Positions 1 through 12,100 of a stretch of 50,576 bases of DNA are shown piece by piece. Origin of the DNA: Symsagittifera roscoffensis (lineage: Eukaryota; Xenacoelomorpha; Acoela; Convolutidae); NCBI RefSeq assembly GCF_963678635.1, contig NW_026971740.1, positions 1 through 50,576 of the forward strand, in the 5' to 3' direction. The position numbers were made by a program, and so were the translations under genes. Position 1 is the first letter of the stretch. Every line of letters begins with the position of its first letter. The notes under the pieces are model-generated. The model did not search any database. It was given only the letters and a program-made list of their open reading frames with translations, and had not been told where the DNA came from.

Positions 1-1258
1 ATAGCGGTTGAATAAAGTAACTTTAGGCTGTTCTAGACGAAAAGGGAAGGCTAAAGGCACAGCAAAACCTTAATCGAGCCGAAGTTAGGCGAGCGATAAG
101 ACCCTTCACCGTTAGTGTGAATTGTCAAATAAGAGGCTTAACTTCAATCCGGAAGGGTCTAGGAAAGTAGTACATACCCTTCCTAGTTAATTGAAAGAGC
201 AAAATTGCATCGGAGAACGTATAGGTATAGGTTGAAAGAACGAAATCTTCGAAAGCTACTTTTACAAGACCGGAGGGCTCCCAATCCGGAGGGGTCAAAG
301 ATTTTTCAAGTTAGGAGGGGTCCGAATCCGGAGGGGTCTTATAATTGCTAATTCGGAGGGGTCCAAATCCGGAGAGGTCTTATATTAACTAACTCAGAAG
401 GGTCCCAATCCGGAGGGGTCCAGATTCTGCCAGTCCGGAAGGGTCCTATTTGTGCCAATCCGGAGGGGTATTATTTTATTAAAGGACTTAGGTAGACGGA
501 AGAAAGACTAAAGTGAGAGGTATTAGGTTAATAGCACACAGGCTAGGTATCAGTGACTGCACTGGTAACTTGCCTTTCAATAAGAACCAGACCAAAACAA
601 AACAGGTCCGAACTCGAATATTCGCGACACTAAGTCTAAATTAAAAAGAGCGTGATTCATTGGTGTGGATTGTAACATAATACGTTTTTGGGAAAAGTGA
701 CTGCCCTGAGGATTTTAGTAGGTCTAGCTCGGGCAGTCCGAAGGCAGATAGGTAACACAGTACTCGGTGGGTGCAATAGACGCCCACTTGAGAAAAATAC
801 TGCCTTCAAAGTTTTGTCTGTTTGGTGCAGCACCGAGTAGGGAAAGCTTTTTCTCTAAAAGACAGGTTCGACTATTGTACTGCGACCGACTAAGAGTACA
901 TTACACATACGTTTTTTTTTCATAGAGGTATTCATATTCTGACTATAAATTTATATATTTTGTTTTTTTTTATTTTAAATCAACATAAACTGTGCTTGAT
1001 TGGGTTAGTGAGTACACTATCTTTTAAATTGACTGATAACATCATATTGTGCTCTTTTTCAAATCTTAGGACCGATAATCGGTTAATTTGAACAAATTTT
1101 ATACAAACTGTACTCTGATAACATACAGGGATTCGTGGTCACTATTTAATAGAATCTTGTGAAATTTATTGTGTTGTGTCATTATTATTGTTAATCAAAC
1201 TATAAAGTCTCTAGCAATCGAGTTAAGAGTATAGGCATCAAAAAGTGACAAATAGAGA
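1..1258 (+). other. 5' leader of element X (noncoding)
   Basis: This stretch has no plausible gene. It corresponds to the leader of B at about 29570-28310. It holds the TCCGGAGGGG motif array (listed separately), a further TCCGGAAGGG site near 150-160, T-rich runs near 905-975, and AT-rich DNA up to the gag ATG at 1259. The ATG is the same one that opens the intact gag of copy B, which supports the gag start. No canonical splice donor or internal promoter was obvious. Confidence 0.7.
268..470 (+). repeat. Array of TCCGGAGGGG-type motifs in the leader of X
   Basis: About ten degenerate copies of a motif close to AATCCGGAGGGGTC lie on the sense strand, near 270, 285, 311, 326, 350, 367, 392, 408, 432 and 458. 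Spacing alternates between about 16 and about 25 bases, giving a two-motif unit of about 41 bases. The same array is present in copy B (29101-29345), so it belongs to the element. The core TCCGGA is palindromic. Confidence 0.8.
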
Positions 1259-4200
1259 ATGAGTCTAGACAAGTCAAGGATACCAAAACGAGGTAATAGC
1301 CCTAGGAAATTCATACCTGAAAAGCAAAGAAAAACGATGACCGATCCTTTTGTGGATTGGATCAAGCGACCACGGTCCGACAAAGGGGAGACGGTTTCAG
1401 GCAGAATGGTTGAAACGAGAAGTCAGAAGACCTCAGAAGAGCGAAAAGAACTATTAGAAGTGGAGTTCAATACGGACCATACCATGAACGACAACCAGGA
1501 AGAAAATGGACTGGAAGGGAGAGGCAGAAGGCTGGCGAGTGAATCTACTCCGGTAGAACAAGGCCATGATTTTGCCACTTCCACCGGGACATTGGATCGA
1601 GAGGAGATGTCGGAACTGTCCGACATCTCGACTGAAATAGCAGCAACTAGAAGATCTCCGACAGACAACACTATGATGGCAGGCGGAACTGGGAAACAAA
1701 CAACGTCATCATCTTTCCAGAAAGAATGAAGAACACCTTCGGAAACATCTTTCCATTCAGCATGGGAGGAGTAGCAGGAAACGACGGTGAATCCTAGGAG
1801 GAAGAGGATGAAGAGGAGCAAGGGGACTTTGGATCTCAAGTCAGCCTCAATAGTTCGATCCAGGAGAATGAGGCACACGTCGGAAGAGAGACTGGAACCA
1901 TGGACAAATTTGGTGTATGACAACGATAAGCAAAGAGGCAAACACACCGGGCCAGTCAAAAGACTTCGCGTTTAGGACAAGTTCGGAGCCACAACCTGGA
2001 GAGAGTAGAACCAGAGGGCTAGGCAACGCGTTAATGGATCCTGAAATAGATAATGAAAAGACGTTGAAGCAGAGAGTCAAGGCCCGGATCTCGACCAGCA
2101 CGAAGCTACCTGGGACCGACAGGGTTACACCACCACTAGTGACGCCACTCGTGGATGACGGGGCAGCACTAGAGGAAGCCTTAAACAACATAGTGGACAG
2201 TTTAGGAGAACAAAACGAGCAGATGTCAATAAGGATGAGTGAACTAGAAAGAGCAGTTCACATTGAAAGAGAAAGTCTGCGGGAAGAAATAAACAGCAAC
2301 AGACAAGAAGTTGGCAGGAGCGAAAAACGCTTGAAAGAGAGAACGGACGAACATATGACGAGGAACTTGTCGCGAATGACGAGAGAGGCGGAACAGAGAG
2401 AGCTACGCTTGAGGGACGACATGGAGAAGTTAAGGATTCAGCAAGAGCAGTCTCTTGGGACTCTTGACACAAAGATAGACGCGATGATGGAGAGGCGAAC
2501 TCAGGCTATCATGGATACGTTGGACGGGCTACTAAGCAGCAAGAGTGGACCAAAAGAAGGAGAGCCGAACTCGGGAGGTCCCAGTAGGGAACCGAGGGTG
2601 AACTTCAATGAACATCAAAAGAGGAAGACGTATGGATCCACTAGAGGCAGGGGCAGTTCATCAGGCTATGCCACAAGGGGTAATGGAGCATGGGGCCCGA
2701 ACAGTAGAGCAAGTTCAACGGGGAACAGACAAACCTCTAACGAACGACCAACGCAAGGCACACATGCGACTGGGAGAAGTGATTCCGGCAACAGGGGGCA
2801 TGCAAGCCCGAGGAGGAGTCATGTGGGCCAAGCGGGAAACACTCACGGCGATTCGGATTGCAGGGATGCACGGCATACGGAGCCTTTGACGAGGTGTGAG
2901 GACACCCAACCGGGACACTCAAGAGATGCTACGGCAATGGCCACATCATTTGAACCCCTAAACAGGTCTCTGGAGACATTCCTGACAAGGTTATCGAGAA
3001 CCAATGAACGCAGTGAGAAGTCCAGAAGAGTTTTTAAGAAACCAAGATGCTACAAAGATGAATCTGATGGCTGTATTGATACCTGGATAGAGGTAATGAA
3101 GCTGCATTTCGAGGAAGAGGACTTGTCGGAGAGACAGGAATGCAGCGCGCTCACCAGCAACTTAGAAGGGACAGCACTGAACTGTGTCATGGCCAAGAAG
3201 CAATATCAACCTGACACTGCTGAGAAAATCTTCGAAATCTTGTTAAACCGTTTTGGATAAGGGGTGCAGGGGCACCAGGCGATGATGCGCTTCGAGAAAC
3301 GGAGGCAACGAGAAGATGAAACGATAGACAAGTTTCTCGATGATTTGGAAATGCTGAGAAGACGCAGCCAACCGGATGAGTCAAACCGAAGGATGAACCT
3401 GGCCGTAGCCTCAAAATTCATCGATGGTGTGAAAAAAGATGAACTTCCTACGATGCTAGCAACGCATTACACACCACTATCAACTAATGCGCCAACACCG
3501 GAGGAGTTGAGGCTCAAATCAAAAGAGTATCTTTTGTTGAAACCTCCTTCGAGATCTGGATATTACAAGAACAGTTATGGCAATTTTAACAACGGACCAG
3601 CAAACCAAGGGAACAATTGGTACAAACCGAGGGATGATATGGACAAGAGACGCTCTTGTGCTAATTGCAGTTCAACGGACCATGATCTGTCAGCATGCCC
3701 ACCTTACAAACAAGGCATGAAAGCAATATGCTTTAGCCTCGAGGACGAAGATGCGTCAGAATTGGACCATGAGGATTTCATGAGAGGAGTAATTGCGGAT
3801 TTTGGCCCGAGAAGTTTCTTTTGCAACTTGGAAGGTCATTTTAAATCAGATTGTCCGCAATGTTGGGATGCAGTGGCAGACATCAAGCATCCAAGACATG
3901 AAGAAGGTTTATCAGGAGTGAAAGCCAGCAAGGCTCGACTTTTGAGTGAAGCAGAGGCACGCAGAAAGGATAAACCTCAAGAGTTGGCGGCAAAGAAAAT
4001 GCAGGCGGTAACAGAGGAGACACGTGAGCCGGAACCAGCAACTGCGGCTGATGACTTCAAGATCGATTATAAGGCAGCCGCGAGGGATGCTCTAAATAGA
4101 GTACAACAGGAATTGGTGACGAAAGAGATCGAACAAAAAGTGAAACTTGAACTGGAACATGAAAAACTTTAGGAGCAACTGAATACCTTCGAAGCAACGG

Positions 4201-4424
4201 AGTTCGAAGAAACGAAAGCACCAAGCAGTTTGAACATGAAACTTAAAGTGATCTCCGGTAAGAGGTTCGGCATGGTGCCGCAAGGAAACAAGATACAGTC
4301 GATAATCTCAGTGGCTGGACACCAGGTAAAAAGAAATCTGAGTGAACCATCCGAGTTCACTTTGATGCATTTGGATACATATGCAGATTATCTGAGGCAG
4401 GTGGAGCCGTGCGAGCACTACTAA
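1259..4424 (+). pseudogene. gag: gag of element X, broken
   Basis: The structural polyprotein of the element reads in pieces at 1259-1729, 1917-3260, 3264-4172 and 4230-4424. All match the single open frame of gag in copy B. Visible parts, in order, are a basic N-terminus (MSLDKSRIPKR), an acidic Ser/Glu-rich stretch, a long Glu/Arg-rich probable coiled coil, an Arg/Gly/Ser-rich region, a retrotransposon capsid-like helical region, and a zinc knuckle (CANCSSTDHDLSAC, fits CX2CX4HX4C). A second knuckle (CNLEGHFKSDC) lacks its first Cys. Lesions include a frameshift near 1729, TAG near 1796, TAA at 3258 and TAG at 4170. Relative to B it keeps two short segments, just before and after the Gly/Asn/Tyr-rich stretch, that B lacks. 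Confidence 0.85.
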
Positions 4425-4640
4425 CGACGGGTGGCCCTCGCATGAAGAAACTTCATGGACGCTACCTGGAGGTCTATGGGCCGTATCAAATAATGCTGAA
4501 CGTGGATGGAATCAGTATCTACACCAGGACTTATGTAACAACAGATGATGACCAAATGGGGAAGATCTATTTGGGTGAAGAGGAACTCAAAGTCCGCAGG
4601 ATAGGCCATGACGCCATGATGGAACAAGACGCGGTACACA
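4403..4640 (+). pseudogene. Extra retropepsin-like segment at the gag-pol junction of X
   Basis: Between the end of gag and the DTGA protease, X carries about 380 bases (from about 4257) that B replaces with roughly 45 bases. In the frame starting near 4403 the translation contains VRALLTTGG, then a beta-rich stretch with YVTTDDDQMGKIYLGEEEL. That layout resembles a retropepsin fold, in which LLDTGG would be expected; here the catalytic Asp position reads Thr. It is followed, one frame away, by the clear protease LDTGAVVSVMP. I infer a degenerate first protease domain in tandem with the active-type one. It could also be an unrelated protease-adjacent domain. Confidence 0.45.
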
Positions 4641-5760
4641 TTGGACACAGGAGCGGTAGTGAGTGTGATGCCGATAAAAACTTGGGAAAGAATGGGCTTC
4701 ACGCGGCAAGATCTGGTTCCTACGAATCTCCGACTGGCCGCAGCCAATCGAGGAGCTATCTACGTAGCCGGAAGAACACCAATAACGGTCCTCCATATGG
4801 GAGGACGGGATCTTTGGATGAGCTTCCTGGTGGTAGAGAATCTGGACGACGCCGACCAATTCATTTTGGGCAGAGATTTTGTCAGGAATTTTGACGTGAT
4901 GATTGAACTGAACAACGGTCTGATACGGATTAGAAAACCGGACCGAAAGTATGTTAAGAGACCAATTAATAGGATAATAACAGACGAAAACAAGGTACCA
5001 ATTTTTTTGAATAGAAAAGTAAAATTACAACCAGGACAAGCTGTGGTAGCAATTTTTAGAATGAGAAATTTAAATTCGTTAAGTGATAGTAAACAGGTTT
5101 GCTTAGTACCGAATCCAAATCATCAGAGTACGGTGATTTTAGGCCGGAGCTTCTCGGTAACGCGAAACGGACTGTGTGTCAGTGTGTTGTTGAACACACT
5201 GGACACCACGGTTTCAATCCAGCGTGGAAAGAAGCTTAGCTACGCTTTGCCGATGAGGACCGACTATGAGGAGACACAAAACTTGAAGAAATATAGTGTG
5301 AAAGACTGTCCTTATCATGCCAATAAAGATAAAATTTTAAAGAGGATTAATGAATTAAAATCTATTCATAAATTGTTTTCAAAGAAATCCGAAACGGACG
5401 ACGGCTTATCAAGCTGCTCGAATTTTCCGGAACGCCCCTCGTCATATGAACTAGAATCTGACAAACAGGTTTGGCCAGAGATAGAACATTTAAAAGGGAA
5501 GATAGGCGAGGGAGATCTCGAAAAATTACGGGACCTCCTAAATCGGAACGCAGATGTATTTTCAAAACATAAGGCGGATATCGGTTGCTGTAATTTCGTC
5601 GAACACGAGATCGAACTAGAAGAGGGTGCCGTTCCCCATAGGGAAGGCGCAAGGCGAATGACGCCACACAAATCGGAAGCGTGCCGAGCGGAAATAGAAA
5701 TGTTGCTTGAATACGACATGATAGAACCCTCTAAATCGCCGTGGTCTTGCGGGGTAGTAA
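4641..5760 (+). pseudogene. pol: pol of X, 5' part: protease and start of RT (truncated by insertion of B)
   Basis: An open frame begins at the protease active-site block LDTGAVVSVMP and continues through the ILGRDF flap-end motif typical of retropepsins. A linker follows, then the start of gypsy RT (RMTPHKSEACRAEIEMLLEYDMIEPSKSPW, a stretch that normally lies just before the RT fingers; shown here in two parts by position only, residues about 330-360). The frame is cut at GVVM because element B begins at 5761. The remainder of the gene resumes at 32197. Protease cleaves Gag-Pol; RT copies the genomic RNA. The segment itself has no internal stop, but the gene as a whole cannot be read through B. 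Confidence 0.85.
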
Positions 5761-5761
5761 T
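5758..5761. repeat. Target-site duplication of element B, left copy TAA(T)
   Basis: Left of B the host sequence reads GGGGTAGTAA and right of B (32197) it reads TAATGGCG. The uninterrupted sequence, seen inside B itself near 24200, is GGGGTAGTAATGGCG. The overlap is TAA, or TAAT if the first T of the LTR is counted. Three to four bases is slightly shorter than the usual 4-6 for gypsy elements, but the exact rejoining of the X gene supports a real insertion. Confidence 0.75.
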
Positions 5762-6230
5762 GTAACAATCGCCCGGAAGATACATATCGACGGAAAACAA
5801 AACTAAGTCTTAAGACGACTGGCTAACGTCTAAACAGAGCTTTGCATGCTTTTCACCGTCTCTACCAAGCCAGTACTTTTCGGTGGTCTTTTCTAACATC
5901 GGGTCGACAAAAACGTTACTGCTTTCGGCTTCGGTCAAAACACTCAAATTAACTAGATTACATGCAGAAATAATGAGCTCATGGCTGGGTCTCAGTATCC
6001 CCAGACCACGAGGTCACTCCTAAAAACAGGGCTATTACTATTTATCAAATTACTATTGTTTTTGTTCAGTAGATAAAAATCATCATCTCCATCGAAGATG
6101 AATCAACCCTTTCCCCCAACTCCTAGCTTATCATCCTTATCAAAATGAATCTAGATATTAATTAAATTAAAGTCAGGACATGACAGGAAGCTAAAAGTTT
6201 ATGTAACAGGATAAAAGTTTCAGTTCCTTT

Positions 6231-6300
6231 ACCCTTCCGGATTGATGAATCCGCTGGATCAAGCTCGTTAATCCTGATTTCCTCTTAATCCGGAAGGCCG
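6231..6300 (-). promoter_or_regulatory. Inverted CCTTCCGGATT / AATCCGGAAGG pair in the LTR
   Basis: Two motif copies face each other about 60 bases apart and can pair over about 11 bases. The same pair occurs in the B 5' LTR (31741-31810) and the X LTR (45938-46003). A diverged copy of the whole 70-base block lies in the leader at 29972-30041. The motif core is the same as in the leader arrays. Function is unknown: it could be an RNA stem or a protein-binding site. Confidence 0.6.
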
Positions 6301-6506
6301 TCTTTCACCCTTCACCGTTGTTCGCAACGGCCTTGCAACTATTGTAGCAGCACATTAGTTGCAACTCGGAGTGTTCTTCTGTTACTCTGTAACTCGTTGT
6401 CGTTTTCCGATCTCAATTTCGTAGTTGTCGTTAGCGCAGCTAATGTTGTTCTGTTCTTCTTTCTCGTTTTAGCCAAAATGACCGTTTCTGACGTTTCTCA
6501 GAAATA

Positions 6507-6514
6507 TGACGTCA
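6507..6514. promoter_or_regulatory. TGACGTCA (CRE-like) site in U3 of the B 3' LTR
   Basis: A perfect TGACGTCA palindrome lies about 170 bases into the LTR from its U3 end. It is preserved at the same relative place in the B 5' LTR (32019-32026) and the X LTR (45728-45735), although surrounding bases have changed. TGACGTCA is the consensus for CREB/ATF family factors, so this is a candidate promoter element. Binding is inference. Confidence 0.5.
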
Positions 6515-6683
6515 TAATTCGAATTTTTGAAGTTTTAAAATACCAGAATATTCTGGCCCTCACCGTTTGGCCAATCGTTCCAATAACGTTCTTAATTCTT
6601 AATAATCATCAATCCGGAAGGCTCGCTGCTAAAAATTCGAATTCTGCATAGATTGCATTTTCACATTCTGGTCGAATGTCACA

Positions 6684-7503
6684 TACTCCCCGGACAGTCC
6701 CGTCAATGTCCTCATTGAATCGCGCAATGTTCGTAAACTCGGCACAGTGTAATCGAACAAATTTACAAAATGCACGTAATCACTTTTATCCACGTCACAT
6801 CGACTAACTGCAGAATACAAGTATGGCATCATACTACATCACTATAGCCTTCAAATTCTTTTATTAATCTGCACACTGAGGATTTGACCCAAGATATAAA
6901 CGTCTTTTCTGACTTCCAATGTCAATGTCCTGATTAAAAACTTTTTCTCTCAAATTAAAAAAGTGCTGGTTTGCAGGACAGTCCTGCCAACCAACAAGCT
7001 AAAATTATCCTACTATGCTCCTTCCCTTCGGAAATCTTGCTTGTTTATTGTCCTGAATATTAAAACTAAGAAACTTTGTGGTTAGAAAGAACTATGTAAC
7101 AACCTCCCTCTTCAAGAGATTACTCAAGTCTCTCATGTCACCACAAAGTGATCAGTCTTCCTAAGTGATTAAAACAATCATGCAGGCTGGAATATTTAAA
7201 TATACTCTTCTCTTAAGCCTTTCTAAATAAATAATAAGTGTCTCTAAAGCCACTTCTACTAAAATCAAAATGCAAATTTATAAATGCAACAATTTCAAAA
7301 CTCAACTAAATGTTTCAGTTTTCAATTACAACTTGGTTGCTTGGTTTCTCACTTGAGTTTTTCACACACATAAAACAATTCTGAGTTTTAACTTTTCTTC
7401 ATCACTCCTTTGTTTTCTTCTTTTTTTTCGTCGTTTAGAAGTTCTAAAACTTCTAAATTCTTCTAATTTCGTTTCTTTTTTCATCTTGTCTTTCGGTCAT
7501 TCG
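6684..7503 (-). other. 3' noncoding region of element B
   Basis: This 820-base stretch between the last stop codon (7504) and the 3' LTR has no credible gene. It matches 44742-45557 in X. It contains a palindromic GCAGGACAGTCCTGC block near 6975-6989 and AT-rich runs. Immediately before the LTR, in sense orientation, it reads GACTGTCCGGGGAGTA, whose purine part is the likely but weak polypurine tract for plus-strand priming. Confidence 0.6.
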
Positions 7504-9144
7504 TCAATGTTCCATTTCTTCCTCCTGTGATACTGACTCCGCACATTCGGTTTCCGTGTCTTGTACCACATCGTTGGCTATCCTGACGCTGATGGAAGCC
7601 GTCCTCCAACACTTCTGCTCTTCTACCCTCTGTTTACAGCAAGGTAGGGGATCCACGTTGGATTCTCTGTTCCTGCAGAAGCTGTTGTGGAGACACAACG
7701 TCACGTTTCTCTCCAAATCTTCTTTCAGCATCTCTGCCTTCTCATTTCCACTAAGCTGACTCGTCCTGGAAATTCTTTTCACAGCGGTGGTCACTGCATT
7801 CCGATGAGTCACGAGAGCTTGCTTGAAAGCTCCTGCCCCAATGTCCAGCTGATATTCACTGTACACTCTGCCATGCTTCGACATATGGTTTTTCACATAC
7901 TCGTACAACCATGCAGTCATGTTAGCTCTGAACCATGGCATCAATCCTTTTCTTGCCCATATCTTCTTCACTTCCATCGGAATGTTTAGAATTTTGCACA
8001 TTGTCTCAAAAAGATCTAAATCTTTTAGACAATCTAATTTCCGCAACTGTTCTCTCGTCGGTGCCTCCTGTCTATCATTCTCTCTCACATGAGCTTCCAG
8101 CCATCGTATCGCCATCATAACTCCCACTATCACTATTGTTACGGGCTGTGATGAATCTGGTAAACCCATGGAGAGCAGCTCTCCAGAGTCCCAGATCAAC
8201 ATCAGATTACTACGCTTGGGATACCATCAGGTCTGCAACAAGCAGTGGCAAGGAAACTCGTCATGCGTCAACATGATGCTCCTCCAATTACGTTTCCCCG
8301 AAGCTTCCAGCAATGGTTCCACTTCCATCATCACTCGGTGGACTTCATCATTCTCATCTACTGCATTGTAATCTGTGACAGTTGATCCTCTCTGTTTCTG
8401 TTTTTCAAAGTCACTGAAGTTCCCGCTCACATATCCCATGAACTTCTTTCCTAGTATTGTCTCCAACTCTTCTTTGGTTCTCTCTAGAACTACTGAGAAC
8501 ATCTTACATAGTAACTCGTAAGACTTTTCAGACATTCTCGCCAATCTCACACACTTCGGCACTGAGAAGGCTTGATCCACAATCGTTCTTGTACTCTTCA
8601 CGTCCACAGCTACGAAATGTACAGGATATCTGCTCTTGCACATTGGAGCCAACGTTGAACCTACCAAATATCGTGCTCCTGATGGTCTACAATAAGTTTC
8701 GCTGTGTCTGATGTTCATTTCTGTCTCGATTGCTTCCCTCCATTTTCCTATGTATTTCTGCTCAGTCTGCAGAACTCCTGGAATTACTTCTACGCTGATG
8801 GCTGTGACCATCTCATGTTTCTGTTCTAGGATCAATAGTGACTCTAAAGAACCAAACATGCTGTAGAATCCTAGTGCAGTCACTAGATTCACATCGGTTC
8901 CTCCATGACAATCTGCTATCAGTTCCGTTTCCGTTCTTGCTTTCATCACTACGTTTCCAAACAATACTGTCAATTGCTTGTGTTGTTTCTCCAGGGTTTT
9001 CACACAGTCTAGACCTCCACAAACGTGACCCTCCAGTCCACAGACTTCCGCCGGACAGCTACCAGGTTTGACCCATTCTTCTGGTCCCCAGCCAGGCAAC
9101 TCCACTTTATCTTCTCCGTTGCTCTTAGAGGCTGTTATCATCAC
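7504..9144 (-). CDS. Cys-rich protein of about 547 codons, last gene of element B (one stop)
   Basis: I do not recognise this family. The frame opens at an ATG (9144) about 30 bases after the polyprotein stop and runs to TGA at 7504. One in-frame TGA near 8224 splits it into 305 + 232 codons; copy X has TGG there, so it is a recent nonsense change. Visible features are an N-terminal cluster of Cys (GSCPAEVCGLEGHVCGGLDC), a second Cys/His patch (HDEFPCHCLLQT) just before the stop, a short hydrophobic run (TIVIVGVMMAI) that is too short to call a confident membrane segment, and a charged Cys-containing C-terminus ending EEEMEH. No signal peptide is seen. The close spacing suggests expression from the same RNA as the polyprotein, by reinitiation or splicing. 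Confidence 0.7.
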
Positions 9145-9174
9145 ATTATATATGATGTTGAGGTCACGCAGGTT

Positions 9175-12100
9175 TTAGTCTGCATTCAGTTCCCTCTGTA
9201 TGTCTTGTGTCGCCCGTAATATTGAGTCAGCGTTGGGACTAGGACACCATGATGGCCTCATCAATTCCCACACTGCCATCAAGCTCGTTCTCAGTAATTC
9301 ATCTGAGAATCCCAACCCAAACTCCACTCTCTTGTCGGATTTCGGTACTGAAGGTGCAGTCACCTCCTCTTCCAAGACCAGTCCCAATTTGGCCTGTGGT
9401 TGTTAACGCTCTTAATCGTTACAATTCTGGATGTCCAGAATCTTAGTAACACCGCCTGCTCATAATCAAAGAAGCAATCGCGTATGTCTTCACTCAGGAA
9501 AGGATTGTACGCTATCCCTATGATCCCGGATACGTAGCTATATGATTTCTTCTTGATCGGTCCAAAGTATTCACTGGATTTCGGCAATGCTCCCATAGAT
9601 TCTTTAGTGAGTCTCAGCTCCTTGTTTGAGAATTTCCTGATTTCGTCTATCTTTTTCATGGGTTCCAATTCCTCAGGTTCTTTCATGTTCACCCTCATCG
9701 GTTTACTTTGCTGCATATCCAGCGGTGCTAGCAAGAATAAGTCTTTCGTTCGCTCATCGCCTTCCCTCAGCATTTTAACACAAGTGCTTAATGCAGGTAC
9801 TGAAATCTGCTCTATCAGGAATCGAATGAAACAGAGAGCGTCTCTCCGCTTCGCACACGCTACTGCTGCTCCCTCCTGGACTATCAGATCCCTCAGATTC
9901 GTCATAAGGAAAACCTTTTCTTCTTTTGATCTCTTCCTTTCTTCCGAATCATATTCTTCACGAGTCAGTCCCATCATGCACCAGGCGAACCTGAGTTGTA
10001 ACTCTAATCTTACGTAGGGTACTGCCACGAGAGCATGTATTCTTGGCGTAGTCCTCATTTCTTCTTCGAAATACCTCAACACTACTGCTTTCCATGGAAG
10101 GCTCACTAACTGCTCGATCGTTTCCGCCTGTACGTCAGACGACGCCAAAGTTCCATACGCCTTCTGCTTGAGGGTGGTGCCTTGCAACATCGTTTCCAGA
10201 TAACCCTCCAAGGCTTTTTCGTCTTCCAGGGCCATTACATACCCTCTAGCCGAGTTTCAGTATTCCAACATCTCCATGTATCCACCGGTGGGTTCATCTA
10301 TCGACACTGTCTCCGACACTGTTAGTCGCTTGTATTCCACTGGTGTTAGTTGTCCTGCAACACTTCCCTTTTCATGATTCATGGGAGATGGCTTGAAGTC
10401 CCTCATTTTGCTCTCTCCACATTGGATGAGTGTTTCCATTTCTAAGGTTGCTCCAGTCAGAGTGCGGTCACTCCTTTTGGATTTATAACCGGTTGACTTT
10501 ATACCCGCCATGAGAATGGGTGGCACCATCGCTATATCAGTTAACATTCTATCTGTGCCAGACAACTGATAATCACCTTGCCCCAAATCCATGACCTCCT
10601 CAACTCGTTTCCTTTTCGCTGAGTTACCAGCTTTCATCGATATTTCTGAATCCACTTTCGTCTTTCCAATTCTCCTCGGCATCACTCTGCTGCCTAACTT
10701 CATTTTCATCGCATTGATTTTATCAATCACCATTTTCGATCGCATCGTCCCTCTCCTGGTTCTTGACAGGTACACCACCTCTCCTTCATCGTCCTGCGGT
10801 GTCATCTTGATGGGAGAATTCGCTTCACTCTCATCAGTGGCTGAGTCGATCAACAACTCACTCAGTCTCCCTTCACACTCATCAAGCTTGTCAAGTACTT
10901 CTCTCATCAAGGGTTGGTTGAGACCCGTTTTCAGAATAGACTGGGTCCCATAGCTTTGAACCACGGTCCAGACTTCTTCCATAAACGCCACTCTGTCCAG
11001 CTTACATCCCGTCCTACTCTCGTGGTCTCGGTGATGTACTTCCCATTCTTCTTCGGGCAGCGTTCCCAAGAAAGGTACTCTGGCTGAGGCCTCTATTCTT
11101 CTCCTCTATTTCTTGAATTGCCAGGAGAGCTGCTTTCCGGCAAATTCCGTTTCATTTCCATAAAGGCTGACGGAGGCTCCAGTGTCGAGATGCCTTCATC
11201 CGCTGGCTCAGTCGTTTCCAACGTATCTGCATTGTTCTCAAGATCGCTGAAGATATTGAAATCCAGGCTGGATGTTCCTCCTGTCGATGCCCTGTCGTCT
11301 TCCCCACCAGCTTGATCTTGTTGCATGGGTTCTTCGTGCATCTTTGTTCGGGCTCGATGGTCCTTGTTCGTCATTGTCGGCTTCTTCCTGGAATTTCGGT
11401 ATGAGCAGAATACCGGCCGATTTATCTTCCTCTTCTTCATGGACCACTTTGATTTCTTCGCAGCCGAAGGGTGCTAGGAAGGTTCTCGTCTGCAGTACTC
11501 CTCCCACTTTCATCTCCTGTTTTACGCTAGTCAGGATTAATGAGACTTCAGTCAATTCGGTCCTGCCTCTCATTCTCATCGGAGCTAAGCCTAATCCCTT
11601 CCATTCCTCATGAAATCTTCCAGGCTTGGGAGTAGCGGCGTTGCTTATTCGCCTTCTCGTCGCTTGATCCGTGTATGCAAATCGTGTGTACTGTAACACG
11701 GCGGCATTTCTCCCCACGAAGTATGGATCCATCGTTCCCGAAAAATTCCCTACTCTCCTTTCATTGGTTTCGAATGCTCTCAACCTAGGAGTTTGTACAA
11801 CGGAGACTGCTCCGAGCAACATCCTTCTTATTAGAGGGAATTCAGAGATTGCCTCCGGTAGCTTCTTGTAATCACCCCAGTCCTTCGTCTCTTCTCTCAC
11901 TTTGTGATATGCTGCAGTGAGACGAGGCACTTTGGTTATTTCACCATTCGTTTTGTCATAGGGTCTCAGATTCCAAAGCTTTGGAAACACCTCGATGTGT
12001 CCTCTTTCTACTTCTTCTCCCATGCGGTCACGGAAGTGATCGTCAAAGTTGATGACTGTCATCTCTGGCTCCGATATTTTCGCAAATAACAGATGTTCAC

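Larger units (their letters stand above)
1..5760 (+). mobile_element. Giant gypsy-like LTR element X, left part (leader, gag, start of pol)
   Basis: The plus strand from 1 matches, in inverted orientation, copy B from about 29570 down to 24177: same leader, same gag, same protease and start of RT. It stops abruptly at 5760, within the pol codons for a Val-Val-Met stretch, where the LTR of copy B begins. The missing continuation (starting TAATGGCG) is found at 32197, so this is one half of an older element split by B. The 5' LTR and about 1.7 kb of leader must lie left of the window, judging from B. The reading frames are interrupted repeatedly, so this copy is decayed. Confidence 0.9.
5761..6683 (-). 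repeat. 3' LTR of element B
   Basis: In sense (minus) orientation it starts TGTGACATTCG at 6683 and ends CGATTGTTACA at 5761. This gives TG...CA ends and a near-perfect terminal inverted repeat (TGTRACATTCG). It has the same length as the other B LTR, with about 3% difference by eye. It contains a TGACGTCA palindrome (6507-6514) and paired TTCCGGATT / AATCCGGAA motifs (6231-6299). It abuts interrupted X pol at 5760. The sequence just inside it (6684 upward) is CGGGGAGTA, the expected place for a polypurine tract. Confidence 0.93.

Noticed and set aside
4250-4640. Intron in X between gag and protease (GGTAAGAGG at 4257)
   Set aside because: It starts like a 5' splice site, but the segment has coding character and B is not a clean spliced product at that point.
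6397-6651. 84-codon plus-strand frame starting MSFSDLNFVVVV, also at 31909-32163
   Set aside because: It lies antisense in the LTR and recurs only because the LTRs recur; no domain, and it is interrupted in the X LTR.
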